From the IMG/VR virus record IMGVR_UViG_3300037189_004920, positions 1 through 64,000 of that record: DNA of 64,000 nt; one strand, 5' to 3'. The notes below the pieces were generated by a model. The model was given only the letters and a program-made list of their open reading frames with translations. It did not search any database and was not told the DNA's origin. Positions 55,058 through 63,610 of this stretch are shown here, piece after piece. The DNA comes from a virus. Both the position numbers and the translations under genes were made by a program. Position 1 is the stretch's first letter, and each line of letters begins with the position of its first letter.

Positions 55058-58000
55058 ATGACAACAAGAATTAAATTACGTAGAGATACGGCGGCAAACT
55101 GGACAACAGCAAATCCAATCCTGGCTGCTGGTGAACCTGGTTTAGAATCAGACACTGGCAAGATCAAGTATGGTGACGGTGAAACTGCTTGGACCAGTTT
55201 AGACTATAACGGTGGCGGCGGAGACTCATTATCTGATGACGGCTCAGTTGTGGTCACAGCAGGTTCAACAGAGCACTGGATTGCCACACAGCGTAGAGAT
55301 AATCAAAACGTTTACCCTAAAGCCCTGCGTTATGACAGTCTAGGTAATTTGTATTCGTTGACTGACTCATATGACGGTCAAGATAATATTACTATTCTTA
55401 CCAAATATACAGCCGCTGGTGCCATAGCATGGCAAAAATCATTCACTGGCTTTGATCCACATTCTTTGGCTATAGACAGCAGTGACCGTGCTTATATCAC
55501 TTACACCGATGGTGGTGACATGTCGCCTCCCTATATTGGAGTATACAAGTTTGAAACCACAGGCGGCGTACTGTGGCAGAAAGAATATGACATGTCCGTA
55601 ACGGCGTCATGGGACGCCTTCATCGAAGAAAAGAGTGCTACCACATTGGCATTGGTATGTAGCGCCAGCGATGAAGCCCCAGGTCCAAACATGATCATAG
55701 CAATGGAAATCAGTGCTTCAACTGGAGCAGTTGAGATTAAACGACGAATCGCATTTGACGCTTTAGATGCAACAGTTTTTGTTACAGGTCTTGATGTTGA
55801 CCCTGATGAAAATGTGTTTATCACAGGCTCACACTATAATAGTGCTGACAGTGTTACCAACATGTTTGTTGAAAAACTAGATCAGAATTTAGGTCGTGTA
55901 TGGTCCAAGACTATTGATGTTGGTGCTACATTCAGTCAGACTGGTGGTGACTGTGCTAGTGACGCACTGGGCAATATCTATGCTGTGGGAGCATATATAG
56001 TTCGAACAATAAACAGCGGTAATGGTACTGGTGACACTGACGAACAATCTGCTGGTATTCTAGTCAAACTAAACTCTAGTGGTGTACTACAATGGACACG
56101 CAGACTTGGGCCAGGACCTTGTGGTAGTTTTATCGCAGGCCTAACAGCCACAGCCACAGGCGATGTTTATCTATCAGCGGCCACTTTTGCTATCAGCACT
56201 GACAGTCAGACAGTTGAAAACGGTCAAAGTGCTCAAGAAGACCTTGGCGATAACAAAATGATTGTAGTTCGTTACACTACCACAGGTGATGTTGTTTGGC
56301 AACGCTATGTTGATGTAGCACATTTAGAAGAAATACCAAACAATCTAGCGGATGGCGACAGTCGCGGACAGGCCATAGCAGTATTTGAGGACAAGTTTGC
56401 TGTAGACGGATACGGCAATACTTGGAATACCACACCTTATGACGAAGGTTACTCACATGACAATGAATATGATTACTTTGTGGTACAGTTGCCCACAGCA
56501 GGCACAGACTTGACCATTGGTGATCTACACTTTACAGAAAGCCGTGTTCCAGGTCGTTTCATTACACCTGAAACTGTTAGCACTCCGTTGGTTAACATTG
56601 CCTATCCTGAAACAATTTCAGCAGAAACCGTTACAATAAACGCAGACGCAGTTGCTCGTGTTGCTAATGATATCGTTAACAGCGACACTTATGATTATAC
56701 ATTTGGTGCTGATGGTACACTGACTATTCCCAACGATGGCGATATTCGACTAACACAAAGTCAAGTAGGCTACATGATGTCCATAGGCAGTACTAATAAT
56801 CTCGATCCAAGTGTTTATTATGCTACGCTAACAGTAGACGCAGATGGTTACACGTATGTAGGCGGAGAAGAAGGTAATGGCAGTAACGCAAGTATAACCA
56901 AGATTAGCCCAACAGGTGAAAGATTGTGGGGTGTGAATATTATTGAAGACAGCGAAGGATGGGAGAACAGAGTTAACGGACTTGTGGTAAATCCTGAAAA
57001 TAACTCAGTGACCGCAATTCTTAGAATTTACACGGGCGACGATTGGTACGGTGCTGTAGTTACTCTAGATAAAGACACTGGTCGTATTTTAGATAACACA
57101 GAATACAAAGACTTGGGCAGTAACATTTACCTAAATGGTATTACTCTTGACAGCAACAACGACCCAATCATAGTGGGTGAAAAGAGTGGTGAGTTCGTTG
57201 CTCCAATCGTTGTTACACCAGAAACTGGCAGCGGCACTGGTGTCATTAAAATCTTAAGAAGTGCTATTCCAAACACTGACGCTGAGAGTTGGGATATTGG
57301 CGGTACTGGCATTACTGGATATGAAGCCATTCTTTATGTAGAACGCTACACAGGATTAACTGGCACAGTGCGTCAAGGCTCAGGTGCTACATTTGACATT
57401 ATCGACAACGGTAATGGCAGTTATAGTGCCGCGGTTGTTAATGGCGGTACAAATTATCTAGCAGGACACAAGATCAAGATTCTAGGTACTAGCCTAGGTG
57501 GTGCTACACCTGCCAACGATATCACTATCACAGTACAAACTGTAAATGAAAACGGTGTTATTCAAGGAGGTGGTGTAGGCAATACAGGAACGGCCGCTGG
57601 CACTGAAACTGCTACCTACACAGCATTATCGGGTGCTAACTTTGAAACAGGTTCTGGATTTGAATTTACACTACGAGGTTCAAGATACAGCAATAATTAT
57701 AATGATTACAATGGTCTTAACGTTGATAATCCTGGCACAAACTATGTAGAAAATGACCGTATTGTTATTCCAGGCACAAGTCTAGGCGGCACTAGCCCTA
57801 CTAACGACTTAACAATAACAGTTGGAGTTAATGCTGGAGGAGTTAACACATGGTACAATCTAGCAGGTACAAGCCAATCAACTACTTGGAAACTAGAAAC
57901 AACCACACAGGTTGATTTTGCTGGTACAGGCTCTTGGTCTATTCAATATCCATTAAGTCAAGAAAGTCTGTTGATCACTAGTGGTTGGTCACGCACATTT

Positions 58001-59245
58001 GGCACTGATGCCAATAAGACAGATTATATAACGGCTGTGGCTAGGGACTCTGGCAACAACATTATTGCCGTTGGTCGTGGTAATGGTGAAACCAGTACCG
58101 GCAATGATGATGACCTTGCCATTGTCTACAAGTTTAGCAGTACTGGCACACTACTATGGACCCGTAAACTAAACGACGAAAGTGACGATTGCGAGGCTCA
58201 TAGTGTAACAACCATTGGCACAGACATCTATGTTACACACGAAAACGACAGTGGCGAAACAATAATCAGCAAACTAGACGCTAGTGGCACAGTCAAGTGG
58301 CAACGCATTACTGAAAGCGGCAACGATCACCGTTCATCAATTGCTGCCACAGCAGATGGCAACTTGTTGGTAGTGGTAGAAGACGATAACAATGATATCG
58401 ATAATGATGCTGTCAAAGTGTTCTTGTTGTCATCCGCAGGTGAAGTCATCTACAAGCGTTGGTTAATGGCTAGTACTGACAGTACTACACGTCTTGATGA
58501 ACGTCGATGCCTAGCAGTAGTTGGGGACAGTTTTTACGTTAGTTGTAGTTACAACACCAATAATAATCAATCACAATTTGTGGCTCGACTACCTGTAGAT
58601 GGTTCAGGCACAGGTGAGTACGGTTCATTCCGTTATGTGGATGTTCATGCTGAAGCAGGTCTGGGCTTTGGCAACAATAACGCACAGGATAATACTAACT
58701 ACATTGTTTCTGAACTTGATTTAGACGGTGTGGACAACTATGCTGGTCCATTGGCTGCGGGTGAAGAAGTTTATATCAAGAGTACTGACACTTATACAAC
58801 TGGTACAGGTGATTACCGTGTAGAAAGTTACTTCCCAAGCATAGTTGTTGAAACTGTGCGTGATACAGATGGCGGCAGTATCATATTCCCAGATGGTACT
58901 AAGCAAACTACTAGTGCTACAGAATGGCCACAAACTCGTTTCTTTGGACAAAAGTACACAGTGGGTATGAAGGATCGTGGAGGCCATATTTTGTGCTATG
59001 ACTCTACTGATTCAATATTATTGCCTTATAACTCTCGTGTTGAACTGCCAATAGGCACAGTGGTACGTGTGGTTAACACAACAAGTAGTAGTATTGCGAT
59101 CAACGTTGAAGGTGGCGGAACTAGTATGATTGTGGCAGGCCAAGGTTATTATAGTACCGGATATGTACTCCCATACGGTCTAGCCACACTATTAAAAGTT
59201 GCTCGTGACGAATGGCATATATCTGGTAACGTGGATGTAAACTAA
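55058..59245 (+). CDS. Giant tail-fibre-type protein with propeller-like repeats
   Basis: From ATG 55058, 1,395 residues. It starts TTRIKLRRDTAANWTTANPI followed by LAAGEPGLESDTGKIKYGDG, the attachment module. Repeats of the type DSLGNLYSLTDS, DALGNIYAVGAYI and YTAAGAIAWQKSF recur through residues about 60-500 and 880-1150, as in beta-propeller (SBBP-like) repeat proteins. Two similar FETGSGFEFTLRG and GTSLGG units near 760-860 suggest another internal repeat. The C-terminus has FPDGTKQTTSATEW, then a compact ending RDEWHISGNVDVN. The following oxygenase begins 2 bp later. Confidence 0.86.
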   Translation: MTTRIKLRRDTAANWTTANPILAAGEPGLESDTGKIKYGDGETAWTSLDYNGGGGDSLSDDGSVVVTAGSTEHWIATQRRDNQNVYPKALRYDSLGNLYSLTDSYDGQDNITILTKYTAAGAIAWQKSFTGFDPHSLAIDSSDRAYITYTDGGDMSPPYIGVYKFETTGGVLWQKEYDMSVTASWDAFIEEKSATTLALVCSASDEAPGPNMIIAMEISASTGAVEIKRRIAFDALDATVFVTGLDVDPDENVFITGSHYNSADSVTNMFVEKLDQNLGRVWSKTIDVGATFSQTGGDCASDALGNIYAVGAYIVRTINSGNGTGDTDEQSAGILVKLNSSGVLQWTRRLGPGPCGSFIAGLTATATGDVYLSAATFAISTDSQTVENGQSAQEDLGDNKMIVVRYTTTGDVVWQRYVDVAHLEEIPNNLADGDSRGQAIAVFEDKFAVDGYGNTWNTTPYDEGYSHDNEYDYFVVQLPTAGTDLTIGDLHFTESRVPGRFITPETVSTPLVNIAYPETISAETVTINADAVARVANDIVNSDTYDYTFGADGTLTIPNDGDIRLTQSQVGYMMSIGSTNNLDPSVYYATLTVDADGYTYVGGEEGNGSNASITKISPTGERLWGVNIIEDSEGWENRVNGLVVNPENNSVTAILRIYTGDDWYGAVVTLDKDTGRILDNTEYKDLGSNIYLNGITLDSNNDPIIVGEKSGEFVAPIVVTPETGSGTGVIKILRSAIPNTDAESWDIGGTGITGYEAILYVERYTGLTGTVRQGSGATFDIIDNGNGSYSAAVVNGGTNYLAGHKIKILGTSLGGATPANDITITVQTVNENGVIQGGGVGNTGTAAGTETATYTALSGANFETGSGFEFTLRGSRYSNNYNDYNGLNVDNPGTNYVENDRIVIPGTSLGGTSPTNDLTITVGVNAGGVNTWYNLAGTSQSTTWKLETTTQVDFAGTGSWSIQYPLSQESLLITSGWSRTFGTDANKTDYITAVARDSGNNIIAVGRGNGETSTGNDDDLAIVYKFSSTGTLLWTRKLNDESDDCEAHSVTTIGTDIYVTHENDSGETIISKLDASGTVKWQRITESGNDHRSSIAATADGNLLVVVEDDNNDIDNDAVKVFLLSSAGEVIYKRWLMASTDSTTRLDERRCLAVVGDSFYVSCSYNTNNNQSQFVARLPVDGSGTGEYGSFRYVDVHAEAGLGFGNNNAQDNTNYIVSELDLDGVDNYAGPLAAGEEVYIKSTDTYTTGTGDYRVESYFPSIVVETVRDTDGGSIIFPDGTKQTTSATEWPQTRFFGQKYTVGMKDRGGHILCYDSTDSILLPYNSRVELPIGTVVRVVNTTSSSIAINVEGGGTSMIVAGQGYYSTGYVLPYGLATLLKVARDEWHISGNVDVN

Positions 59246-59247
59246 CT

Positions 59248-59703
59248 GTGATAGCAACGCATACTAATCCCGTTAGGTGCGTTCAATTAGCAGTACCCGA
59301 AGGTCTTGCGGCACGTATTCAACAACAGCGTGAATTGACGCCGCGAGATCGTGATGGCAGAGGCTGGCAAAGTTATCCAACTACTGACCAGCCTTTTGTT
59401 TGGTTTGACTCAGTATATCAAGCAGTGGAGGCTGAACACGGTGCCATAGACACTTGGTGGTTTAATGTAAACACACTGGGCGAATACACCAACTGGCACG
59501 CTCACCATCGCTGGGCCAAGGTAGCAGTATTGTATGTTACTGTGCCTGGCGGTGATATAGAGTTTAGGCAGGGCGGAGCATATTGGCGTGAAACTCCTCA
59601 AGCAGGGGACTTATTTGTTTTCTCTGGAGAGTTAGATCATAGAGTCTTGCCCAACCCTAGCGAACAAGTTAGGATCAGCGTAGCATTTAACTTTAAGAAT
59701 TAG
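59248..59703 (+). CDS. 2OG-Fe(II) oxygenase-like protein beside the fibre gene
   Basis: A 151-residue protein with a GTG start. WWFNVNTLGEYTNWHAHHRW gives the proximal His motif; KVAVLYVTVPGGDIEFRQGG, TPQAGDLFVFSGELDHRVLP (distal His) and NPSEQVRISVAFNF (2OG-binding Arg) follow. This is the same fold pattern as the oxygenases near 38 and 44 kb, in a shorter form. It follows the fibre stop by 2 bp, so they are co-transcribed. Its stop overlaps the QueC-like stop. Confidence 0.8.
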   Translation: MIATHTNPVRCVQLAVPEGLAARIQQQRELTPRDRDGRGWQSYPTTDQPFVWFDSVYQAVEAEHGAIDTWWFNVNTLGEYTNWHAHHRWAKVAVLYVTVPGGDIEFRQGGAYWRETPQAGDLFVFSGELDHRVLPNPSEQVRISVAFNFKN

Positions 59704-60290
59704 CGTATTGCCTGTTCACGTAGTTTAACACACGTATCGCACTTCCCACAAGGTGCGATATTTTTTTCACTGTACACCGGACGCCTACAACTCCAAAATA
59801 TATTACGCAATGTATCTGGTAAGCTATCGTAGATTTCACGCTTGGTCATTGTCATTACTGGATAGATTTTACCCACATCAGTAAATGCCGCTAATATTTT
59901 GTCAGCACGTTTACGGCGGTCTTCTAGTGCTAGATTATAATCATTTGCCTGCATGCCTAGAGCAACTTTTACTATATCAGGATTCGCAGAACAAATATAG
60001 CCAGCAAAGAAGTTAAGTGTATCTGAATCAAAAAGAAACTTGTTGCCGTAAGGTTGTGTGCCTATTTCGCTTTCACTATAGTCAAAAGTAAAACCCAATC
60101 GTTTGAGTTCTTTTAGAGCCATGTCAACAGCAATCTTTTCTGCCTGTGCCCTATTCTCCACATTACGATTGTGTATGTGATGTATGTGTAACCGATAGTC
60201 TCGGTATTCAGGATCTGTAAGCAACTTGTACGTCATGCCTAGGCTGTCAAGTCCGCCCGAGTACATGGCTAAGATTGTTTGTTGTTCCAT
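59700..60290 (-). CDS. queC: QueC-like 7-cyano-7-deazaguanine synthase / PP-loop ATPase
   Basis: A 196-residue protein. The PP-loop SGGLDSLGMTYKLL (11-24) and the Cys cluster WSCRRPVYS, then APCGKCDTCVKLR (C167, C180, C183, C186) match QueC, the ATP-dependent enzyme making preQ0. It is shorter than typical QueC (about 220-230), and a domain central to substrate binding may be reduced. In phages QueC can feed queuosine in tRNA or 7-deazaguanine DNA modification, but no other gene of that pathway is in the window. It overlaps the upstream methyltransferase-like gene. Confidence 0.82.
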   Translation of the reverse strand: MEQQTILAMYSGGLDSLGMTYKLLTDPEYRDYRLHIHHIHNRNVENRAQAEKIAVDMALKELKRLGFTFDYSESEIGTQPYGNKFLFDSDTLNFFAGYICSANPDIVKVALGMQANDYNLALEDRRKRADKILAAFTDVGKIYPVMTMTKREIYDSLPDTLRNIFWSCRRPVYSEKNIAPCGKCDTCVKLREQAIR

Positions 60291-60727
60291 ATGTAAAATG
60301 TATAAACTTCGTTGACAGGGTGTTCTTCAGGTTGCGGAGTTAGTTCTTCAGCACGGGGGAAATACACAGCATACTTTGTGGGCCAGCTGGGATTAAGAAA
60401 TGCACGAGCAACAAAACGATCACAGTGTTTGAGCACTTTGGGTAATAATGTTTTACAGTATTCTTCGCCCAGTGCTAGTGCGCCATCTACTATAATAGTA
60501 TCCCAGTGTTTGTCTAATGTAAGCCAATCCCGGTTCTTGATCTTAACGTCATCGTACTTGGGTTCTAAATCCCATGCTTCTGTACACAAAGGTAATAGCA
60601 GTTTTGTGCTACCCAACAGTAATACACGCCCTGTACAATACTGCTCAAATACACGATAATCGTCTAGATTAGGCGCCGCAGGCCATGTTAATCCAGTCCA
60701 ATAGTCTTTATCTGCATGTATATTCAT
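60269..60727 (-). CDS. Methyltransferase-like protein upstream of QueC
   Basis: From ATG 60727, 152 residues. VLLLGSTKLLLPLCTEAWDL then DVKIKNRDWLTLDKHWDTII and VDGALALGEE follow the Rossmann pattern of a class I SAM-dependent methyltransferase (motif I with GSTK instead of a GxGxG, post-I acidic Asp, motif IV). It is short and the glycine motif is degenerate, so the assignment is tentative. A perfect late box on the minus strand at 60733-60740 almost touches the ATG. It overlaps the QueC-like gene by 22 bp. Confidence 0.58.
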   Translation of the reverse strand: MNIHADKDYWTGLTWPAAPNLDDYRVFEQYCTGRVLLLGSTKLLLPLCTEAWDLEPKYDDVKIKNRDWLTLDKHWDTIIVDGALALGEEYCKTLLPKVLKHCDRFVARAFLNPSWPTKYAVYFPRAEELTPQPEEHPVNEVYTFYIWNNKQS

Positions 60728-60732
60728 CAGGG

Positions 60733-60740
60733 TATTTATA
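60733..60740 (-). promoter_or_regulatory. Late promoter TATAAATA (leftward)
   Basis: A perfect octamer 5 bp before the methyltransferase-like ATG. Together with the rightward box it forms a perfect 10-bp-arm palindrome centred at 60741. Confidence 0.75.
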
Positions 60741-60741
60741 G

Positions 60742-60749
60742 TATAAATA
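60742..60749 (+). promoter_or_regulatory. Late promoter TATAAATA (rightward)
   Basis: A perfect octamer 4 bp before the desaturase ATG; mirror image of the leftward box. Confidence 0.75.
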
Positions 60750-60753
60750 CACC

Positions 60754-61458
60754 ATGGAACTAATATTAATAACTCTCTTAATGACACACATAACGATAGT
60801 GTCAGTCACACTGTACCTACATCGTTGCCAAGCACATAGGGGAGTTGAATTTCACCCCGTAATTAGCCACTTTATGCGTTTCTGGTTATGGCTCACAACT
60901 GGCATGACAACTAAGCAATGGGTTGCAGTACATCGAAAACATCATCAGACCACCGACGTTGAAGGTGATCCACACAGTCCGCATATATTTGGCATTAAGA
61001 CTGTAATGACTACAGGTTGGTTATTATACAACACTGCATGTAAGGATGCCGACTTTGTCATGAAATACGGCATGGGCACACCTAAAGACTGGATTGAACG
61101 CAAACTATATCAACCACATCATAAGTTAGGTATTCTTTTAATGTTGGCTATTAATCTAGCATTGTTTGGACCGTGGGGATTGCTAGTATGGGGAGTGCAG
61201 ATGGTCTGGATTCCATTCTGGGCCGCTGGTATGATTAACGGACTAGCACATTGGTGGGGATATCGCAATGGAGAAACTAAAGACTTTAGTCGTAACATTA
61301 GCCCTATTGGTATTGTGGTAGGAGGCGAGGAACTGCATAACAATCATCATTTAGACCCAGCAAGTCCAAAATTTAGCCGTAAGTGGTTTGAATTTGACAT
61401 AGGTTGGATGTATATCACTGTCTTATGTAAATTAAGATTGGCAAAATTAAAAGGTTAA
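60754..61458 (+). CDS. Fatty-acid desaturase (delta-9 type)
   Basis: A 234-residue membrane enzyme with the three histidine boxes of the di-iron desaturases: HRCQAH (23-28), HRKHH (60-64) and HNNHH (195-199). The boxes alternate with hydrophobic segments, as expected for acyl-CoA/acyl-lipid delta-9 desaturases, which insert a double bond into membrane fatty acids. It is smaller than many bacterial relatives (about 280-320) but has every ligand box. It is expressed from a late TATAAATA box, almost leaderless, and diverges from the MTase/QueC pair. Confidence 0.94.
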   Translation: MELILITLLMTHITIVSVTLYLHRCQAHRGVEFHPVISHFMRFWLWLTTGMTTKQWVAVHRKHHQTTDVEGDPHSPHIFGIKTVMTTGWLLYNTACKDADFVMKYGMGTPKDWIERKLYQPHHKLGILLMLAINLALFGPWGLLVWGVQMVWIPFWAAGMINGLAHWWGYRNGETKDFSRNISPIGIVVGGEELHNNHHLDPASPKFSRKWFEFDIGWMYITVLCKLRLAKLKG

Positions 61459-61462
61459 ATAT
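61455..61462 (+). promoter_or_regulatory. Late-type box TTAAATAT
   Basis: It overlaps the desaturase stop and lies 4 bp before the ATG at 61467. Confidence 0.5.
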
Positions 61463-61466
61463 TATT

Positions 61467-61679
61467 ATGGCCGCAAACGGAATATCAACATTAGCAACTA
61501 AAGAACTTAAACAGAAAGCCAAGCTAGACTTGGCTGCTACAGACAGAGCCGCTGTGGGCAATCCTAGAGCAACTTACGATATCACACAGTTGCCAACACA
61601 GTATGACGACAATGCTGTAGTTAACAACCCTAACATAGGCGGACTAGTTCAAGGCCGTCCTTGGACAACAACACCTTAA
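61467..61679 (+). CDS. Conserved small structural-type protein
   Basis: A 70-residue protein: MAANGISTLATKELKQKAKL, ATDRAAVGNPRATYDITQLP, then GGLVQGRPW. This pattern is strongly conserved in uncultured aquatic T4-like phages; function unknown, probably virion-associated. It is followed by two further genes of the same set. Confidence 0.82.
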   Translation: MAANGISTLATKELKQKAKLDLAATDRAAVGNPRATYDITQLPTQYDDNAVVNNPNIGGLVQGRPWTTTP

Positions 61680-61692
61680 GGAAAATTGAATT

Positions 61693-62007
61693 ATGAAAAT
61701 GGCAGACATATTAAGAAACTTAGCAGACAAACTGGACGGCATTGAACAAAGCAGTGATGAATCTAATCATCCAGCAAACATTGATCAGTCAGCGGTTGAC
61801 TCACCTAAAGGTAATCCTGAGTTGGACATGAATCCAGTTATGGTTCCGCCACTACAAGCCAAACTAGAATTGTTGAAGAAAGCTACTGGCGTTGATAGCG
61901 TTTATGATGACGACAGTTCGGATGAGCTCGGTGATATTAAAAAGCTAACTGGTATCAAAGCTGTTATAGCTCAAGAAGCTGGTGAAGACAACGACATAAC
62001 AGGATAA
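61693..62007 (+). CDS. Conserved structural-type protein
   Basis: A 104-residue acidic protein (MADILRNLADKLDGIEQSSD, VPPLQAKLELLKKATGVDSV, ending AGEDNDITG). PPLQxKxELLKKAxGVD is a pattern I recall in the same family set. The role is unknown. The next gene starts 4 bp later. Confidence 0.75.
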   Translation: MKMADILRNLADKLDGIEQSSDESNHPANIDQSAVDSPKGNPELDMNPVMVPPLQAKLELLKKATGVDSVYDDDSSDELGDIKKLTGIKAVIAQEAGEDNDITG

Positions 62008-62011
62008 GCAG

Positions 62012-63607
62012 ATGGCCATTTATGATCTTTGGTTAAGCCGTAATAACGGTCCTACAGTTGCCGACTATGTCGGACACACCGGCCGCTTGTTTTACGATCC
62101 GGCAGAAAGAGTTCTACGGATCAGCGATGGTACTACTGCTGGCGGAGAAGTGTTTAACGGTCTAGTGACGGTTGCCAACCTTGAACCTACTGATAACTTT
62201 CAAGGACAGATTTGGCTCAACCCAGAAGATTCTTCTCTCAGCGTTTATCACAATGGCGACTTTATTCCCACTATCGACGTAGCAACATCGACTAAACTAG
62301 GTGGTATCAAACTAGGTCCTGGCATTACAGTCAACGCAGAAGGTCAGCTTATTATTGATAGTGAAGGTTTGGATTTTTCGTTTGGTAACTTTGCTGCCAC
62401 TGTTGGAACATATCCCTCGGATTATTTTGATGAGGATCGCCAAGACCAAGACTATGCGGTATTGAGCAGTATTGTAGCCAATGAAGATATTATCCTTGCC
62501 TCTAATGGCACAGGTGCTGTTAGGGTTGTGGGAGACTTCAGCGTTCGCCGTGCTAACGGTGACTTAGTCGGTGCTCTAGATGAACAACCAATCTTCCGTG
62601 TCAAATCAGATGGGCAGGTACAGATGTTAGTACCCGACGCTGACTCCTCAGAAGGAGCTGTGACTATTGTAGGTGGACTAGATGGAGTATTTCAGGCACC
62701 AGTTAATACTGGAGTTATGCTACACATCACAGGCATTGCTAGTAGTCCGGATCCAACCCCTTCTAGAATTTACAATGACGCACAAAATTCTTTCTCAGCC
62801 ATTGTTAGTCGCCGCTATAATGGTACTGCGGCTGCTCCTACAGCAGTATTGGCCAATGAGGAGATTATGCGTCTCAGCGGCACAGCACACAATGGTACTC
62901 TAATTCCTGGCACAGGCAATCAGCGTATTGTCTATGTAACTCGAGGCAATCAAACAACCAGCAACCAAGGTGGTGCTATTGAGTTCTGGGCTACTCCACT
63001 AAACACTACTACACTTGGTAAAGTTGCTACGGTAGAAAGCACAGGTATCGCCCTTGAATCAGGCAAAGTACTAACAGGCAATGTGACTGGCAATGTCACA
63101 GGCGATGTTACAGGTAATGTGTCAGGCTCAGCAGGATCAGTAGCAGCCGCAAACATCACAGGCACAACACTAGCCAGCGGAGTAACAGCCAGTAGCCTAA
63201 CAAGTGTGGGCACACTGACTAACCTAGCCATTGCTACTGGTGGGACTATTACTACACCACGAGTTGTGATTAACGATGGCGGCATTAGATCTGTTAACAG
63301 CGGCACAGCATTGACCATTGACTTTGCTACAGACAGTTTAATCTTATGGACTGCACCAAGTGGTACTGCTACAGTGACACTGAGCAACTACACAGCAGGC
63401 GCAACTGTTAAACTAATCATTGCTCTAACAACCAGCCGTGATATCAACTTTGGTGTATCAGCCGGCACAAATAGTAGTACAGGATCGGCTTCGTGGAACG
63501 GAGCAGGCGGAGGCGCCATTGACATATCCAATACCGCAATGCATCTTGAATACACTTGCTTTACAGCATTGGCAGCAGGATGTTATGTTGCTGTAACAGC
63601 AAACTAA
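62012..63607 (+). CDS. Tail-fibre protein
   Basis: A 531-residue protein. The N-terminus AIYDLWLSRNNGPTVADYVG, RLFYDPAERVLRISDGTT is an attachment module, and YHNGDFIPT, SQLIID-type beta repeats follow. Near 350-370 there is a regular GNVTGNVTGDVTGNVSG run (a repeated NVTG unit of four residues). The C-terminus (about 430-531) is a compact beta domain rich in Ser/Thr/Gly, ending GCYVAVTAN. It is the fourth fibre-type protein in the window and the shortest. Confidence 0.84.
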   Translation: MAIYDLWLSRNNGPTVADYVGHTGRLFYDPAERVLRISDGTTAGGEVFNGLVTVANLEPTDNFQGQIWLNPEDSSLSVYHNGDFIPTIDVATSTKLGGIKLGPGITVNAEGQLIIDSEGLDFSFGNFAATVGTYPSDYFDEDRQDQDYAVLSSIVANEDIILASNGTGAVRVVGDFSVRRANGDLVGALDEQPIFRVKSDGQVQMLVPDADSSEGAVTIVGGLDGVFQAPVNTGVMLHITGIASSPDPTPSRIYNDAQNSFSAIVSRRYNGTAAAPTAVLANEEIMRLSGTAHNGTLIPGTGNQRIVYVTRGNQTTSNQGGAIEFWATPLNTTTLGKVATVESTGIALESGKVLTGNVTGNVTGDVTGNVSGSAGSVAAANITGTTLASGVTASSLTSVGTLTNLAIATGGTITTPRVVINDGGIRSVNSGTALTIDFATDSLILWTAPSGTATVTLSNYTAGATVKLIIALTTSRDINFGVSAGTNSSTGSASWNGAGGGAIDISNTAMHLEYTCFTALAAGCYVAVTAN

Positions 63608-63610
63608 TCT

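Noticed and set aside
59700-60290. QueC-like gene as proof of deazaguanine DNA modification
   Set aside because: No inserting transglycosylase or other pathway gene is visible; the enzyme alone does not establish it.
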